Positions 55,901 through 62,045 of a DNA stretch of 64,000 nt are shown piece by piece; position 1 is the first letter of the stretch, and every line of letters starts with the position of its first letter. Position numbers and translations under genes: made by a program. Source of the DNA: Micropterix aruncella (lineage: Eukaryota; Arthropoda; Insecta; Lepidoptera; Micropterigidae); assembly GCA_944548615.1 (NCBI GenBank), contig OX155967.1, positions 6,033,481-6,097,480 on the forward strand, read 5' to 3'. The notes beneath the pieces were generated by a model. That model saw only the letters and a program-made list of their open reading frames with translations. It searched no databases and was not told where the DNA came from.

Positions 55901-57414
55901 AAGGCATATTGCTGGATTGGCAATAAAATATATATTTTTTGATTATTCCACATAGAATTTGCATTTCTATTTTAATATATTATTCTCCCTGACATTAGCA
56001 TATTTTGATTATTTGTATGTAGGTAATATTGAATATAATATTACAGCCATGACAACTATCACGATAGTTATGTTTATAATAATGAAATTTTTAGCATTTA
56101 ATTTTGTGACGCATCCAAGTGTAGGAATGCCTATCTACTGGAGTAGTTGATTGTATTGTATTGTATTGTAAACGCTAAGTACGATTGAGCTGAAATTTGG
56201 CATGCAGGAATTATTTGCTCATTTAATCAGATGAAAAGATTGTGGTGCAAAAAGGGTCCACTAGGGGAAGCACTAGTCATATTTCAAACTCGAAATATTG
56301 GAATAAGAGACATGAAATTTTGGTACACATATGCCTTGTTAAGCCGAAGCCACATTGTGTAATTTTGTTGAGAATATCTCATATACAAGCGACACTAATA
56401 AAACTAAAATTCCGCCATAAATTTTAATTAAATACTATCGCTATCTGCTGGCGCTTGGCCAAATCAAAACCGAGAAACGAACCGCAACGCCAAAGCCACA
56501 GTATACCAGACCGCAGCTTCTCTTAAAACAAAATTGAAATCGAAGTGAATACGTCACGAGTCGTAAGGGCTCTGATATGGCAACCAGATATCGGCTACTC
56601 GGCCCCAAACAATCGAAAAAGTCGCCAGATTTAACCTGCGCGTAACGCTAACCAAAGGCGTTCCAGACGTACCCCTCTGCACGCATTCCTCGCACCCTCT
56701 TCCCGCAATGCCCTGTAGCTCGAGAGTAAAGCTACTATTTTAGTATACTGTGCCTAAGGCGTCGCAATGGAACCTAACCGGATTCGTCCGCTTGTCGACA
56801 GCGGACGTTCATCGATTTTTATTTATGAATTTAATATTCCGATGAAATCAGTCCTTGGCTACTTGCCGGGAAAGTCTTAACAGCCAATTTTTTAAATATA
56901 TCAATAAAATTAACTTATGAATATGTGGCTTGTAACTTCTAGAAGCGGGGCCCAGGCTTTACAGATGATTTTATTATAAATGTTGTTTGTTTTGTTTGTT
57001 TATACTCTTTATTGTGAAATGTCACAATGGGCGGGTTTATCGTCATATGACAATCTCTTACAACCAACCCTACTATGACGTGTTATATGTATGTGTGCGT
57101 GTAACATGTGTGTAAGTGTGTGTCCTGTTATTGCATTCGATCGACAGAATTGAAAGTGCAATTCCGTTAATTTGATCCCAATGGAAAATGGTGACCCAGC
57201 CGGGAATCGAACCCGGGACCTTACAATTTAAGATCAGGCGACCTAACCACTATGCCACCGGGCCGTGTAATGTACCGTGTGGCCGTGTGGGCCGGACCGA
57301 AATGTCACTATATCGAAATTTTTCTTTATTTCCAGGAGTCTGGTTCAGCTTAAGAACCTGGGGACCTGCGCCGAGCCCATACACGAGGAGCCAAAGAACT
57401 ACTTATACAGATAA
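34826..57414 (+). CDS. Multi-Kazal serine protease inhibitor gene (5' end missing)
   Basis: Ten exons join without any frame error: 34826-34966, 37109-37256, 38982-39143, 41073-41216, 44747-44911, 46895-47056, 49120-49245, 51635-51814, 53661-53819 and 57336-57414 (stop TAA 57412-57414). All introns have AG acceptors and GT donors. The product of about 487 residues holds nine complete Kazal domains (C1-x3/4-C2-x7-9-C3-G-[ST]-D-x3-Y-x3-C4-x6-C5-x11-15-C6). Kazal proteins are usually secreted and block serine proteases by presenting a loop after C2; insect members act in haemolymph, silk, gut or salivary secretions. Multi-domain arthropod proteins of this kind are often named 'dipetalogastin-like'. 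No signal peptide was found. The first exon begins with ESC, resembling C6 of a preceding domain, so at least one upstream exon is missing. K1-K9 are named from the first complete domain. Which protease is targeted cannot be told from sequence. Confidence 0.92.
35373..35735 (+). mobile_element. LINE RNase H/zinc-knuckle end, copy 2
   Basis: The plus-strand frame encodes [32 protein letters not shown] and [12 protein letters not shown] with a stop at 35,639, then a short 3' untranslated region and an A-rich tail. By eye it differs from copy 1 (22.8-23.3 kb, minus strand) at only a few bases over ~330 bp. The 5' end shows a 12-bp direct duplication CTGGTAAGGGCG/ACTGGTAAGGGCG at the truncation point. 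Confidence 0.82.
35740..36400 (+). repeat. AT-rich retroelement tail
   Basis: Begins with a tandem pair of ~22-bp units (AATCACAAGTATTAATGTAA). Ends with CCTTAGAACAGGCTCTGCCT, AGTTAGGAGC and AATAAAATAAATAAAAC, resembling the 3' end of the LINE at 47.6-47.7 kb (CCTTAGAACAGGCCTAGGCC). No coding sequence. Confidence 0.4.
36820..37030 (+). mobile_element. GC-A retroposon, 3'-truncated copy
   Basis: Starts CATGGGAGCTAATAAGCCC and continues ATCAACATCCATCTGGCGGC, CTCCACGCAGAAGTG, GCGCTCCTGCACGGTTTGCG, GCCAATCGATTGTGCAT and GGGGAGTC before breaking off. The start agrees with the 52.7-kb copy (CATGGGGGAGCTAAC read on its own strand), which supports CATGG as the original end. Confidence 0.65.
37109..37256 (+). 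CDS. Kazal gene exon B (K1 C6, K2 C1-C5)
   Basis: Acceptor ATTTTCAG ends at 37,108 and donor GTATTT starts at 37,257. Phase 1 in, phase 2 out. [11 protein letters not shown] supplies C6 of K1, then K2 runs KCEHRC, the 7-residue loop SNERDPV, and [19 protein letters not shown]. The open frame runs on past the donor, but only splicing at 37,256 keeps frame with exon C and restores C6 (HLGAC). Confidence 0.9.
37257..38981 (+). other. Intron B-C (1.7 kb)
   Basis: Phase 2. AT-rich, with an 18-base T run near 37,923, a (CATA)n-like stretch at 38,160-38,222 and a solo LTR at 38,223-38,808. No other exon recognised. Confidence 0.8.
38223..38808 (+). mobile_element. Solo LTR with flanking direct repeat
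   Basis: Starts TGTTGAGGACTTCGCCCAAC (the first 19 bases form an imperfect hairpin) and ends GGCCACCTCA, giving TG...CA termini. CACATA occurs at 38,217-38,222 and 38,809-38,814, although the flank is itself CATA-rich. TATATAAAGC (38,445-38,455) and AATAAA (38,696-38,701) sit in the order expected for promoter and polyadenylation signal. No internal gag-pol is present. Confidence 0.72.
38982..39143 (+). CDS. Kazal gene exon C (K2 C6, K3 C1-C5)
   Basis: Acceptor CCTTTTCAG ends at 38,981; donor GTACGA (weaker) starts at 39,144; phase 2 on both sides. [11 protein letters not shown] closes K2. K3 is ENCPVNC, the 9-residue loop SQAPFDGPI, and [19 protein letters not shown], followed by the split glycine codon. 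Noticeably richer in GC than the flanking intron. Confidence 0.9.
39144..41072 (+). other. Intron C-D (1.9 kb)
   Basis: Phase 2. Contains a full-length GC-A copy (40,033-40,710) and, near 40,910-40,971, a sequence whose reverse complement starts CCAGTGTTTTTCAACCTTTG, a hAT-type end. The first ~880 bp are AT-rich and unrecognised. Confidence 0.8.
40033..40710 (+). mobile_element. GC-A retroposon, full-length copy with 8-bp target duplication
   Basis: Flanked by GCACTTTC at 40,025-40,032 and 40,711-40,718. Begins GGGAGTTAATGGGCC and ends GTAGTCGACAACCCAAGTA. The conserved palindrome ACGGGCTCGCCCGT sits at 40,677-40,690, about 20 bp before the end. A local duplication (GCGCAAGCGACCA, then GCGCAAGCGAGC) occurs near 40,440. 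In sense orientation relative to the Kazal gene. Confidence 0.82.
41073..41216 (+). CDS. Kazal gene exon D (K3 C6, K4 C1-C5)
   Basis: Acceptor TTTCCACAG ends at 41,072; donor GTAAGT starts at 41,217; phase 2/2. [11 protein letters not shown] closes K3. K4 is RHCRESC, the 7-residue loop WRIAKPT, and [19 protein letters not shown]. The second residue after C2 (the P1 position in the Kazal family) is Arg, so K4 is the best candidate for inhibiting a trypsin-like protease. A second CAG four bases downstream would break the frame. Confidence 0.92.
41640..42240 (+). mobile_element. LINE C-terminal fragment
   Basis: Frame 41,652-41,918 reads [40 protein letters not shown] and [20 protein letters not shown], a non-LTR element C-terminus. 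The minus-strand fragment at 53.8-54.8 kb has the same block ([18 protein letters not shown]). The AT-rich tail ends near 42,240 in AAATAAAAAT-type sequence. Confidence 0.7.
42590..43400 (+). mobile_element. LINE 3' end with intact 136-residue C-terminus, (GAATT)n tail
   Basis: Frame 42,616-43,026 reads [60 protein letters not shown] and ends KELYDINEF and a stop. The tail is four GAATT units at 43,377-43,398. Same clade as 5.28-6.10 kb but with an undamaged frame, so probably younger. Confidence 0.8.
43405..43880 (+). mobile_element. LINE C-terminal remnant, multiply frameshifted
   Basis: Readable pieces are [20 protein letters not shown] and [14 protein letters not shown] (43,440-43,565), then [20 protein letters not shown] and [20 protein letters not shown] (43,697-43,851). 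Stops and frameshifts separate them. A GAAGAAG tail follows at 43,866. Same group as 28.8-29.1 kb. Confidence 0.75.
44428..44507. repeat. 33-bp imperfect inverted repeat (GACGTTTC...GAAACGTC)
   Basis: CTGACGTTTCGGCGATGTTG and the rest of the left arm (44,428-44,460) pair with GTTGCAACATTACAGAAACG and its flank on the right (44,475-44,507), with several mismatches. Immediately to the right, 44,517-44,580 repeats one arm of the 5,988-6,045 hairpin and its CACGCG(A/G)TAAA spacer, so both belong to one repeat family. Confidence 0.7.
44747..44911 (+). CDS. Kazal gene exon E (K4 C6, K5 C1-C5)
   Basis: Acceptor AATTTTCAG ends at 44,746; donor GTGAGT starts at 44,912; phase 2/2. [11 protein letters not shown] closes K4. 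K5 is GEACPTDC, the 8-residue loop KGQKEKLT, and [19 protein letters not shown]. The usual glycine after GSD is Glu. The C6-to-C1 linker is longer than in most other domains here ([11 protein letters not shown]). Confidence 0.92.
45610..45998. repeat. Two ~190-bp tandem units, each closed by poly-C
   Basis: Both units carry CTTAAAAATAC(A/G)GTTT, AAAACGCGTTTAA, TTTAAAGAAA, GAGACTG(T/C)CAGCTATT, AGATTCATGAATA and ATTTCAACTTTAAG, and each ends with a C run (C15 at 45,785 and C12 at 45,987). A similar design, with different sequence, occurs at 61.4-61.8 kb. Confidence 0.75.
46060..46790 (+). repeat. Repeat family D copy with internal MITE
   Basis: Matches 9.04-9.40 kb: TTTCTTTTCTTACATATAAC, TATTTAATCGAATGC, GACCACATTTTAGGGCAATT, CCACCCTAGAACGGGCTAGT and TTTGTAAGCAAA. 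Relative to that copy it has an extra 301 bp at 46,167-46,467. Confidence 0.65.
46167..46467. mobile_element. MITE with ~85-bp terminal inverted repeats
   Basis: Left end TGGGCTCGATTGCGTTTC and right end GAAACGCAATCGGGCCCA are inverted copies. The arms continue through GTGAACTAAAA, TTAGTCCA, GAACGAGACAG, CGCTAGAGCGGA-type sequence with few mismatches. A second, inner inverted repeat (GTGTAAGATGACC at 46,247 against GGTCAAATCTTACAC near 46,295) is nested inside. Non-coding; its 120-residue open frame is discounted. Confidence 0.75.
46895..47056 (+). CDS. Kazal gene exon F (K5 C6, K6 C1-C5)
   Basis: Acceptor CTTTTTTCAG ends at 46,894; donor GTTAGT starts at 47,057; phase 2/2. [15 protein letters not shown] closes K5 with a longer, Lys-rich C5-C6 segment. 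K6 is SKCLKIKC (four residues between C1 and C2 rather than three), loop GYDFDPA, and [19 protein letters not shown]. The P1-equivalent residue is Tyr, which suits a chymotrypsin-like target. The codon after C5 is split as TT/G (Leu) where most sites have Gly. Confidence 0.9.
47209..47736 (+). mobile_element. LINE 3' untranslated end, (AAAT)n tail
   Basis: Reverse complement of 30,690-31,200: TGCTGACTGTTGTATTTTGA, TTTTTCCATGATAATTTTAA, CTGCCTTAGAACAGGCCTAG, GCGACTGTGTCAA and AATTTCTTGCTAACATCTTA, ending (TAAA)n at 47,720-47,736. Same family as the LINE at 30.7-32.2 kb, keeping only the last ~20 coding bases. Confidence 0.75.
48797..48970. mobile_element. pogo/Tigger-like MITE with TA duplication
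   Basis: CAGTAGAAACTCTC at the left and GAGAGGTTCCACTG at the right are inverted termini of the pogo type, flanked by TA on both sides (48,795-48,796 and 48,971-48,972). The 174-bp element contains TAACGAGTA-type words and no coding sequence. Confidence 0.75.
49120..49245 (+). CDS. Kazal gene exon G (K6 C6, K7 C1-C3)
   Basis: Acceptor GTTTTCCAG ends at 49,119; donor GTAAGT starts at 49,246; phase 2/2. [11 protein letters not shown] closes K6. K7 begins QPCPESC, loop [16 protein letters not shown] and then stops, so the intron here cuts the domain between Tyr and C4 instead of just after C5 as elsewhere in the gene. Confidence 0.92.
49246..51634 (+). other. Intron G-H (2.4 kb), inside domain K7
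   Basis: Phase 2. The first ~1.5 kb show no recognisable element apart from a possible hAT end near 50,660-50,745 (GTGGGTCGCG to GAGAAACGCTG). A LINE 3' end occupies 50,800-51,590 and stops some 45 bp before the exon H acceptor. Confidence 0.8.
50800..51590 (+). mobile_element. LINE 3' end, (TAATG)n tail
   Basis: Frame 50,802-51,074 reads [20 protein letters not shown] and [20 protein letters not shown]; an A10 run then shifts the frame before [15 protein letters not shown]. The element ends CCACCAATTGGACACGACGT then AATGTAATGTAAT. The minus-strand end at 18.15-18.3 kb belongs to the same family. Confidence 0.78.
51635..51814 (+). CDS. Kazal gene exon H (K7 C4-C6, K8 C1-C5)
   Basis: Acceptor CCTCTAACAG ends at 51,634; donor GTAATT starts at 51,815; phase 2/2. 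[11 protein letters not shown] finishes C4-C5 of K7, and [12 protein letters not shown] its C6 without the intron found there in other domains. K8 follows: AGCSTDEC, loop PNEAAYV, and [19 protein letters not shown]. The longest exon (180 bp), strongly GC-richer than its flanks. Confidence 0.93.
52145..52470 (-). mobile_element. LINE reverse-transcriptase remnant
   Basis: Minus-strand translation gives [20 protein letters not shown] near 52,420, then [20 protein letters not shown] and [15 protein letters not shown] (motif A region), with a frameshift at a poly-A run and a stop between. Only the N-terminal half of the reverse transcriptase survives. Confidence 0.75.
52580..53410 (+). mobile_element. 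RTE-like LINE 3' end, split by GC-A
   Basis: [20 protein letters not shown] and [15 protein letters not shown] (52,591-52,695) form the signature end of RTE-type proteins. After the 654-bp GC-A insertion the element resumes ATGTCCAACAGTGGACGTCT and ends in (GAT)n at 53,388-53,404. Confidence 0.78.
52708..53361 (-). mobile_element. GC-A retroposon, full-length copy with 9-bp target duplication
   Basis: Flanked by ATGTACAAC (52,699-52,707) and ATGTCCAAC (53,362-53,370), inside the RTE-like LINE end, whose expected continuous sequence confirms the boundaries. Read in its own orientation it starts CATGGGGGAGCTAACGGGCC and ends GTCGACACCTCAAGAT. A short duplication of the TCACGGGTCAACAC block lies near its start. 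Confidence 0.85.
53661..53819 (+). CDS. Kazal gene exon I (K8 C6, K9 C1-C5)
   Basis: Acceptor TCTCTTCCAG ends at 53,660; donor GTGAGT starts at 53,820; phase 2/2. [11 protein letters not shown] closes K8. K9 is NGCAKVC, loop PPLYDPV, and [19 protein letters not shown], then RSR across the junction. Pro occupies the P1-equivalent position, so K9 is unlikely to be a standard trypsin inhibitor. Confidence 0.93.
53840..54810 (-). mobile_element. LINE C-terminal fragment with long AT-rich tail
   Basis: Minus-strand translation around 54,800-54,620 gives [40 protein letters not shown] and [20 protein letters not shown], then a stop. It belongs to the same family as 41.64-42.24 kb. The AT-rich 3' part reaches about 53,840, where AAAGTTTATTAAAAAATA-type sequence forms the end. 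Confidence 0.65.
54835..55460 (-). mobile_element. LINE 3' end, (CATAAT)n tail
   Basis: Minus frames give [40 protein letters not shown] and, further on, [20 protein letters not shown] and [16 protein letters not shown], a C-terminal region broken by a frameshift near 55,215. The tail has three CATAAT units at 54,833-54,850. Confidence 0.78.
55660..56165 (+). mobile_element. LINE 3' end, (TTGTA)n tail
   Basis: [20 protein letters not shown] and [20 protein letters not shown] (55,665-55,808) precede a stop. The 3' untranslated region includes GACTATTT-type words and ACTGGAGTAGTTGATTGTAT, then four TTGTA units to 56,170. Its untranslated part resembles family C at 16.8 kb and 63.4 kb (AGGGATACCTACCAACTGG), suggesting family C is the tail of a related LINE. 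Confidence 0.7.
56984..57264 (-). mobile_element. tRNA-derived SINE, copy 2
   Basis: On the minus strand the head GGCCCGGTGGCATAGTGGTT, AGGTCGCCTGATCTTAAATT and GGGTTCGATTCCCGGCTGGG folds like a tRNA: a 7-bp acceptor stem (GGCCCGG with CTGGGTC, including two G-U pairs), a perfect T arm, and intact A-box and B-box. The body matches copy 1 and the (CAAA)-type tail lies at 56,984-57,002. The anticodon loop is degenerate, so it is a SINE and not a tRNA gene. Confidence 0.9.
57336..57414 (+). CDS. Kazal gene last exon J (K9 C6, C-terminal tail, stop)
   Basis: Acceptor CTTTATTTCCAG ends at 57,335; phase 2 in. [11 protein letters not shown] closes K9 with the family-typical LGxC ending. The protein then ends [14 protein letters not shown] and TAA. 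The tail is short, polar and lacks any anchor, which fits a secreted protein. Confidence 0.93.
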
Positions 57415-57970
57415 AAACAATCATCGCTTCTCTACACACTCCTGTCGATATGTATAGATTTATTAATTTAAATCATTAATTTATATCAGATAATTAGGAC
57501 ACAGCGTTTAATTGATGCGCGCAATTTGTGCCAAATTTTACGACTTTTAAAATCTTCCCTTTTCCTTCTTAATTTTTATTAAAATATTTATTTTATATTT
57601 TTTTATAAAATAAATTTCTTTCGGGGGGGAATCGATGTTTTAGCAAATTCCGTATTTATTTATTTGTGATATATTTATATGTGTTTACGGTGCTATGATT
57701 TATATTCTTCTGGGGTGTTTTAATTTTTAAAACGAAATGTTATAGTCTGACTAATTGAAACTGTTTCTTAAGCCATAAGTAATAGGTTTTGTTATTTTCC
57801 TTTCTCTGCATTTATTAGAGACGTAATATTTAAGTGTGTAACTTATTTTATTTAAATGTTGGTAAATTTAGGTAAGGCTATTTATTTATTTCGGCGAGTT
57901 GCAGTCTAACACGATAAGTATTTATAATTGTAAGATTGACAAATAAATTAAATAAAGTAGTTAGCTGAAA
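57415..57970 (+). other. Kazal gene 3' untranslated region with polyadenylation signals
   Basis: AT-rich sequence after the stop. AATAAA hexamers at 57,942-57,947 and 57,951-57,956 follow a TTGTAAG-rich stretch and are the likeliest polyadenylation signals. Earlier AATAAA words (for example 57,609) could be used alternatively. The cleavage site is inferred. Confidence 0.6.
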
Positions 57971-58059
57971 ATTTGTTTTTTTTATTACTACTTTGTCCTC
58001 ACATGCAATAATACAAAATTTAAACAAAAAAACGACTTAATTTTTTTAATAAATGCAGC

Positions 58060-58563
58060 AGCCATGTTTGTTTGTTTGAAAAGCTTTATGGCACACACAT
58101 AAGGGTACAATGTGGTGGGAATATTGCCAAGTAGTAACATCTTACGGCCATACCACCAGGGTTATTGTGACTAAAGGTTTATGTGGGCAAATTAATTCAC
58201 AAGTAATAAATGAATACACTTACATAATAGTTATCACAGGATAAAATATAAAACAGTGATTAGTAACACCAACTCGATATTGAAGGGAGGAGTGGAATAT
58301 AAGGAAAAGCAAAGGAGACGGGAGGGGAAAGGGGGTATTCATGAGTTGAGTAAATGTCTCTGTAACGATTTTTTAAACCCGCTCAGATTTTCAAGTTGTC
58401 TTATCGGTAAAGGCACGGAATTCCAGAGTCGGGCCGCCTGCACTGCGAAAGACCTAAACATGAAAGTTGATGAATGCTGAGGTATAGCCAGTAATAGATT
58501 TTCCTGAGAGCGCATGTCATTGGGAAACTTTAAACATGCTATCATAATTGAATGCTTATACAA
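58060..58563 (-). mobile_element. LINE 3' end
   Basis: Minus frame 58,563-58,339 reads MRSQENLLLAIPQHSSTFMF and FAVQAARLWNSVPLPIRQLE then a stop: the conserved ARLWN(S/A)LP block of LINE C-termini. The 3' part continues to CAAACAAACA-type sequence near 58,062. Its 5' edge runs straight into the 118-bp tandem array. Confidence 0.78.
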
Positions 58564-58880
58564 AATTTCGTGTCTATGCTGTTGACCATTAAGGAGTTTC
58601 CTCGTTGGAAGTTAACCCTAGGTGCCGCAGTCCTGTCTTGGTGAAACTTAGCACGGGCTGTCGTAATTGATGCGTATGCAAAATTTCGTAACTGTACTAT
58701 TGACCATTGAGGAGTCCCCTCGTCGAGAACCAACCCTGGGTGCAGCAGCAATGTCATGGTGAAACTTAGAACAGGTTATCATAACTGAATGCGTATACAA
58801 AATTTCGTGTTTGTTCCGATGGCCGTTGAGGAGTCCCCTCGTCGGGAGTCAACCCTGGGTGCAGAATCGGGTCATGCTTA
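58561..58880. repeat. 118-bp tandem array (~2.7 units)
   Basis: Units start at about 58,561, 58,679 and 58,797 (CAAAATTTCGTGTCTATGCT and variants), each with GACCATTGAGGAGTCCCCTC, AACCCTGGGTGC and GGTGAAACTTAG. To the right the repeat decays, ending near CCTCCTCTTTTTATGAAGTC (59,122), a motif common at the end of such repeats. Confidence 0.8.
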
Positions 58881-60367
58881 CCATAAAAAAATCATCGTCA
58901 TCGGAACTGAATCAACATGTAAATTTTCAACTTCATATGATAATATTTGAGGAGTTCCCTCAGTTCCTTATGGATCCCATCATCAGAACAGAATTTTGAT
59001 AAAAAAAGGACCAATCTGGAAGTATATCCTTTCAAATAAAATAATAATTTTCTAAATCCGTTTATAAATGTCGGAGTTCTGAGGTAACAAATAGTTTGTA
59101 AAAATACAACTGAATTGATAACCTCCTCTTTTTATGAAGTCGGTTAACAAACAATAAAACAACGCAGAAAATTAAAAAAACTCAAGAAATTTTCCTTTAA
59201 GGGTGAGGGTTTACCCTGGATGTGCTGAAACGTGTTATTACTACGAGCCGAGCGCGAGCCACTAAATAAGTGGAAATTTTGACAAAACATTGAACCCTTT
59301 TGTCGTGACAAACTTCGCGAGTATCGATAATATCGGCAGTAGCCGTGAATACAGTCGCTTTCCCTATGTAGAGTGTTACAACTTACTGCATTATTCCAAA
59401 ATTGTAGGAATTATTTTACATTCACTGCAACCATCTGCACTGCTATATTGTATAGTAACTAGAGGTATTACCGGCGTTGCCCGTGTTATATCCGTTCTCA
59501 AATACATATGTAAACCAATTTTCATGGCGATCGGTTAAACGGCATATAAGTTGATTTGCTGCAGCGACACCACACTGTAAATCGCCACTAGGAGTGGCGA
59601 GTTACAACAAAGATTATATATGCGTGCCCGAAAATATTATGCGTACTCAAATGTCTGTGTATACCAATTTTCATGACGATTGGTTGAGCGGTATAGTAGT
59701 TGATGTGCTGCAGCGCCATCTAGTGGTAAGTTGTAACAAAGTGTTTATCATTAAAACCTTCTCCATGAAATTACACATATAGGGGCCAACTTTCATGGTG
59801 ATCGATCAAACGGTTTCGGAGTCTATTAAGCTCGGACAGACCGATATACTAACATCCATTCTTATATGGGTATATAAATAACTTTTACTATATATAGCCA
59901 CACCTTAATATGCAGCCCACTCTGGCGTGGTTGATTAGGATGCATTCCAGCTAAACACTGCCTGGGTTGCAGAATTTGTTTATTTGAGGGCAGTTCTGTT
60001 ATTGTGTAGTCCATTGAACAATGTGCGCCTACTACAGAAGAAGGTACGAAGTTGCCAATAAAAAACATTTTGATGAGATCTGAACAATGCTGCAGTGTGA
60101 CTAGAGCCACAGAGCGTAACACATTAGATCTTGAAACAGAAGAACGAAGTCCAAATACTGGGCATTCCAGGATAAAGACAATCGATAGAGTCATAAGCCT
60201 TTGATCGAAAAAGATAATTAAGGTACCTACCTTCTCTCGGCATAAGTAAAATAAGTTACATTTTATTTCCTATTTTTAATTTTTTGCATAATCTACAGCT
60301 TATTATAACTTATAATAACGTAATTACGTTGACGAATTGGGCTGTAGTAAGGCCATACTAACTATTT
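58881..60367. other. No gene seen; small dispersed repeats
   Basis: 59,460-59,830 has two loose copies of a ~140-bp block (CCAATTTTCATGGCGATCGG; CCAATTTTCATGACGATTGG; TTGATTTGCTGCAGCGACAC and TTGATGTGCTGCAGCGCCAT). A 110-residue minus-strand frame at 59,862-60,194 resembles nothing recognised. No splice-flanked exon. Confidence 0.4.
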
Positions 60368-61117
60368 CAGTGGCGTAGCGTGCCTTGGCGGGCCCCGTAT
60401 AAAAATTTGTTTGGGGGCCCTTAGGAAGGGTAAAGATTTCTCACAAAAGAAAAAAAAATGTTTGCATAATATTAAAAGAAATATTTATTCATCATAATTA
60501 TCTATCTGTCACTTTTTCCAAATTTTTACAAACAATTCAAATTTAATATACACTCTCCTTGCCTTTTTTCCGCAAACTGATTTATTAAATCATTTATAGC
60601 TGATGATGACTTAAGTTTTTCTAAAGTTTCTGCCTCTATGGACAATAGTGACAGCTGGTCTGACGAGCGTTCTTGTCCCATCGAAGCTCTTAGGTATTTT
60701 TTATCAGTTTTAATTCAAACTTCTTTCAGCAGTTGCAGTTGTAACTGGAAGGGTCAAGAATAAAAAGCATGCTGTTATTACCTCCGGAAAACTGGATGCA
60801 AGACTATTGAATTTTATCAGCAATAATTCAATGAGTTCCTTAATGGAATATTTTTTTTGAATGTCAGATTTTAAGCATATTTTTAGAGCCTTTAATTGGT
60901 CATAAAGAATAACTGAGATGCCTTTACTGTATTTAGCCGACAGTTTTCCGGAAACGTTTAATATCTCTTCGTTTGAAGAAGACAGGAGTTTCTCCGGTTA
61001 TAATATTTCGAACATACTACTCAGGTCGCCAGGTCAGGTCAGGTCAGGTTGGGGGCCCCCGTGGCCCGGGGGCCCCGTATAATTGATACGGCAGATACGG
61101 CGGTAGCTACGCCCCTG
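60368..61117 (-). mobile_element. hAT transposon remnant with transposase C-terminus
   Basis: Ends CAGTGGCGTAGC and GCTACGCCCCTG are hAT-type inverted repeats. Flanks AACTATTT (60,360-60,367) and TACTATTT (61,118-61,125) are an 8-bp duplication with one mismatch. On the minus strand KTDKKYLRASMGQERSSDQL, SLLSIEAETLEKLKSSSAIN and DLINQFAEK (about 60,710-60,560) match the C-terminal dimerisation region of hAT transposases; upstream coding is riddled with stops. A GGGCC-rich palindromic segment lies at 61,051-61,078. Confidence 0.82.
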
Positions 61118-61384
61118 TACTATTTCCACAATGTACTAGAAATATTGTTTATTTTTTGTACACACTAAACTTGTGTTTAAGTTTTAGTTTGTACACAAAC
61201 TAAAACTTGGTATGTATCCAAGAAAATAACTGTCCTAATTTTACAATATTTGTCATTTTCTTACTTCAAGTATACAATAAAATGTGATGTCTCGTTAATT
61301 AAGGTCCAAAATCAATGTCCATTTTAAAGATTCAATCCATATTAAAGATTCAATTAAATCTTCCCCAATTGAGAAAATTCATTA

Positions 61385-61770
61385 AAAAAAATACAGATTT
61401 GAAACAACAAAACTTCCACCTGCAGCATTTAGGGGTTGCCCTTCACCCCCCCCCCCCCCCCACCGTGATTATTTCCTGGATCTAACTAAGGTCTAGAAAT
61501 CAATGCCTATGTATTTCAATTCATATTATTCAAAGAAGTCTTCTCCAATTCCGAAAATTCATTAAATGGAATAAAGCAGATTTGAAACAACAAAACTTCC
61601 ACTTGCGGCGTTTAGGGGGCTGTTCCCCCCCCTCCCCCCCTCCCCCCCAAGAGATCTAATGAAGTCTTATCCAAATCATAAAATTCAATAACAAAAATGC
61701 AATAAAACGGATTTGAAACAACGAAATTCCCGCCTGCGGCGTTTAGGGGTCTGCCTGCGACATTTGCTTA
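61385..61770. repeat. Tandem units with poly-C tracts
   Basis: GATTTGAAACAACAAAACTT followed by CCACCTGCAGC(A)TTTAGGGG and a C-rich run appears at 61,396, 61,580 and (variant GAAACAACGAAATTC) 61,712. The first two blocks end in C tracts at 61,446 and 61,626. Blocks are joined by ATTCATTAAA-type spacers. Non-coding. Confidence 0.7.
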
Positions 61771-62045
61771 TGTATGGAGGCCAGATTCCATAACGAAACG
61801 GGTTGTAGAGCCAAGGATAGCAGTTAACGTGCGCCAACCCTTTAATTAACCATTCATGCATATTCATTGCGCGGCGTTAGCTCTTGCATATACTGAAACG
61901 ACTTAACCGATAAGGCATTTTGAATAAGTTTTATTAAGGAAATGTAATAAGTTTAGACTAGTGGCGTAGCCGTGAATACAGTCTAGGATTTCCTCCGCCC
62001 TACCTCCAAAGTACCTTCGAGGAAAAACTAATGATATTAGTTTTT
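61771..62045. other. No gene seen
   Basis: Mixed sequence, with AGTGGCGTAGCCGTGAATAC at 61,961, which resembles a transposon end but has no partner nearby. No exon recognised. Confidence 0.3.

Larger units (their letters stand above)
53820..57335 (+). other. Intron I-J (3.5 kb)
   Basis: Phase 2. Filled with LINE ends at 53,840-54,810, 54,835-55,460 (minus) and 55,660-56,165 (plus), a short repeat with GATAGCGCCCAAACG near 55,650, and a SINE that stops about 70 bp before the last exon. 56,400-56,880 holds no recognised element. Confidence 0.8.

Noticed and set aside
56984..57264. tRNA gene on the minus strand
   Set aside because: The tRNA-like part continues into a SINE body and (CAAA)n tail, a second copy exists at 24.9 kb, and the anticodon loop is too short.
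59862..60194. 110-residue minus-strand gene
   Set aside because: No family resemblance, no recognisable splice sites or signals around it, and surrounded by repeats.
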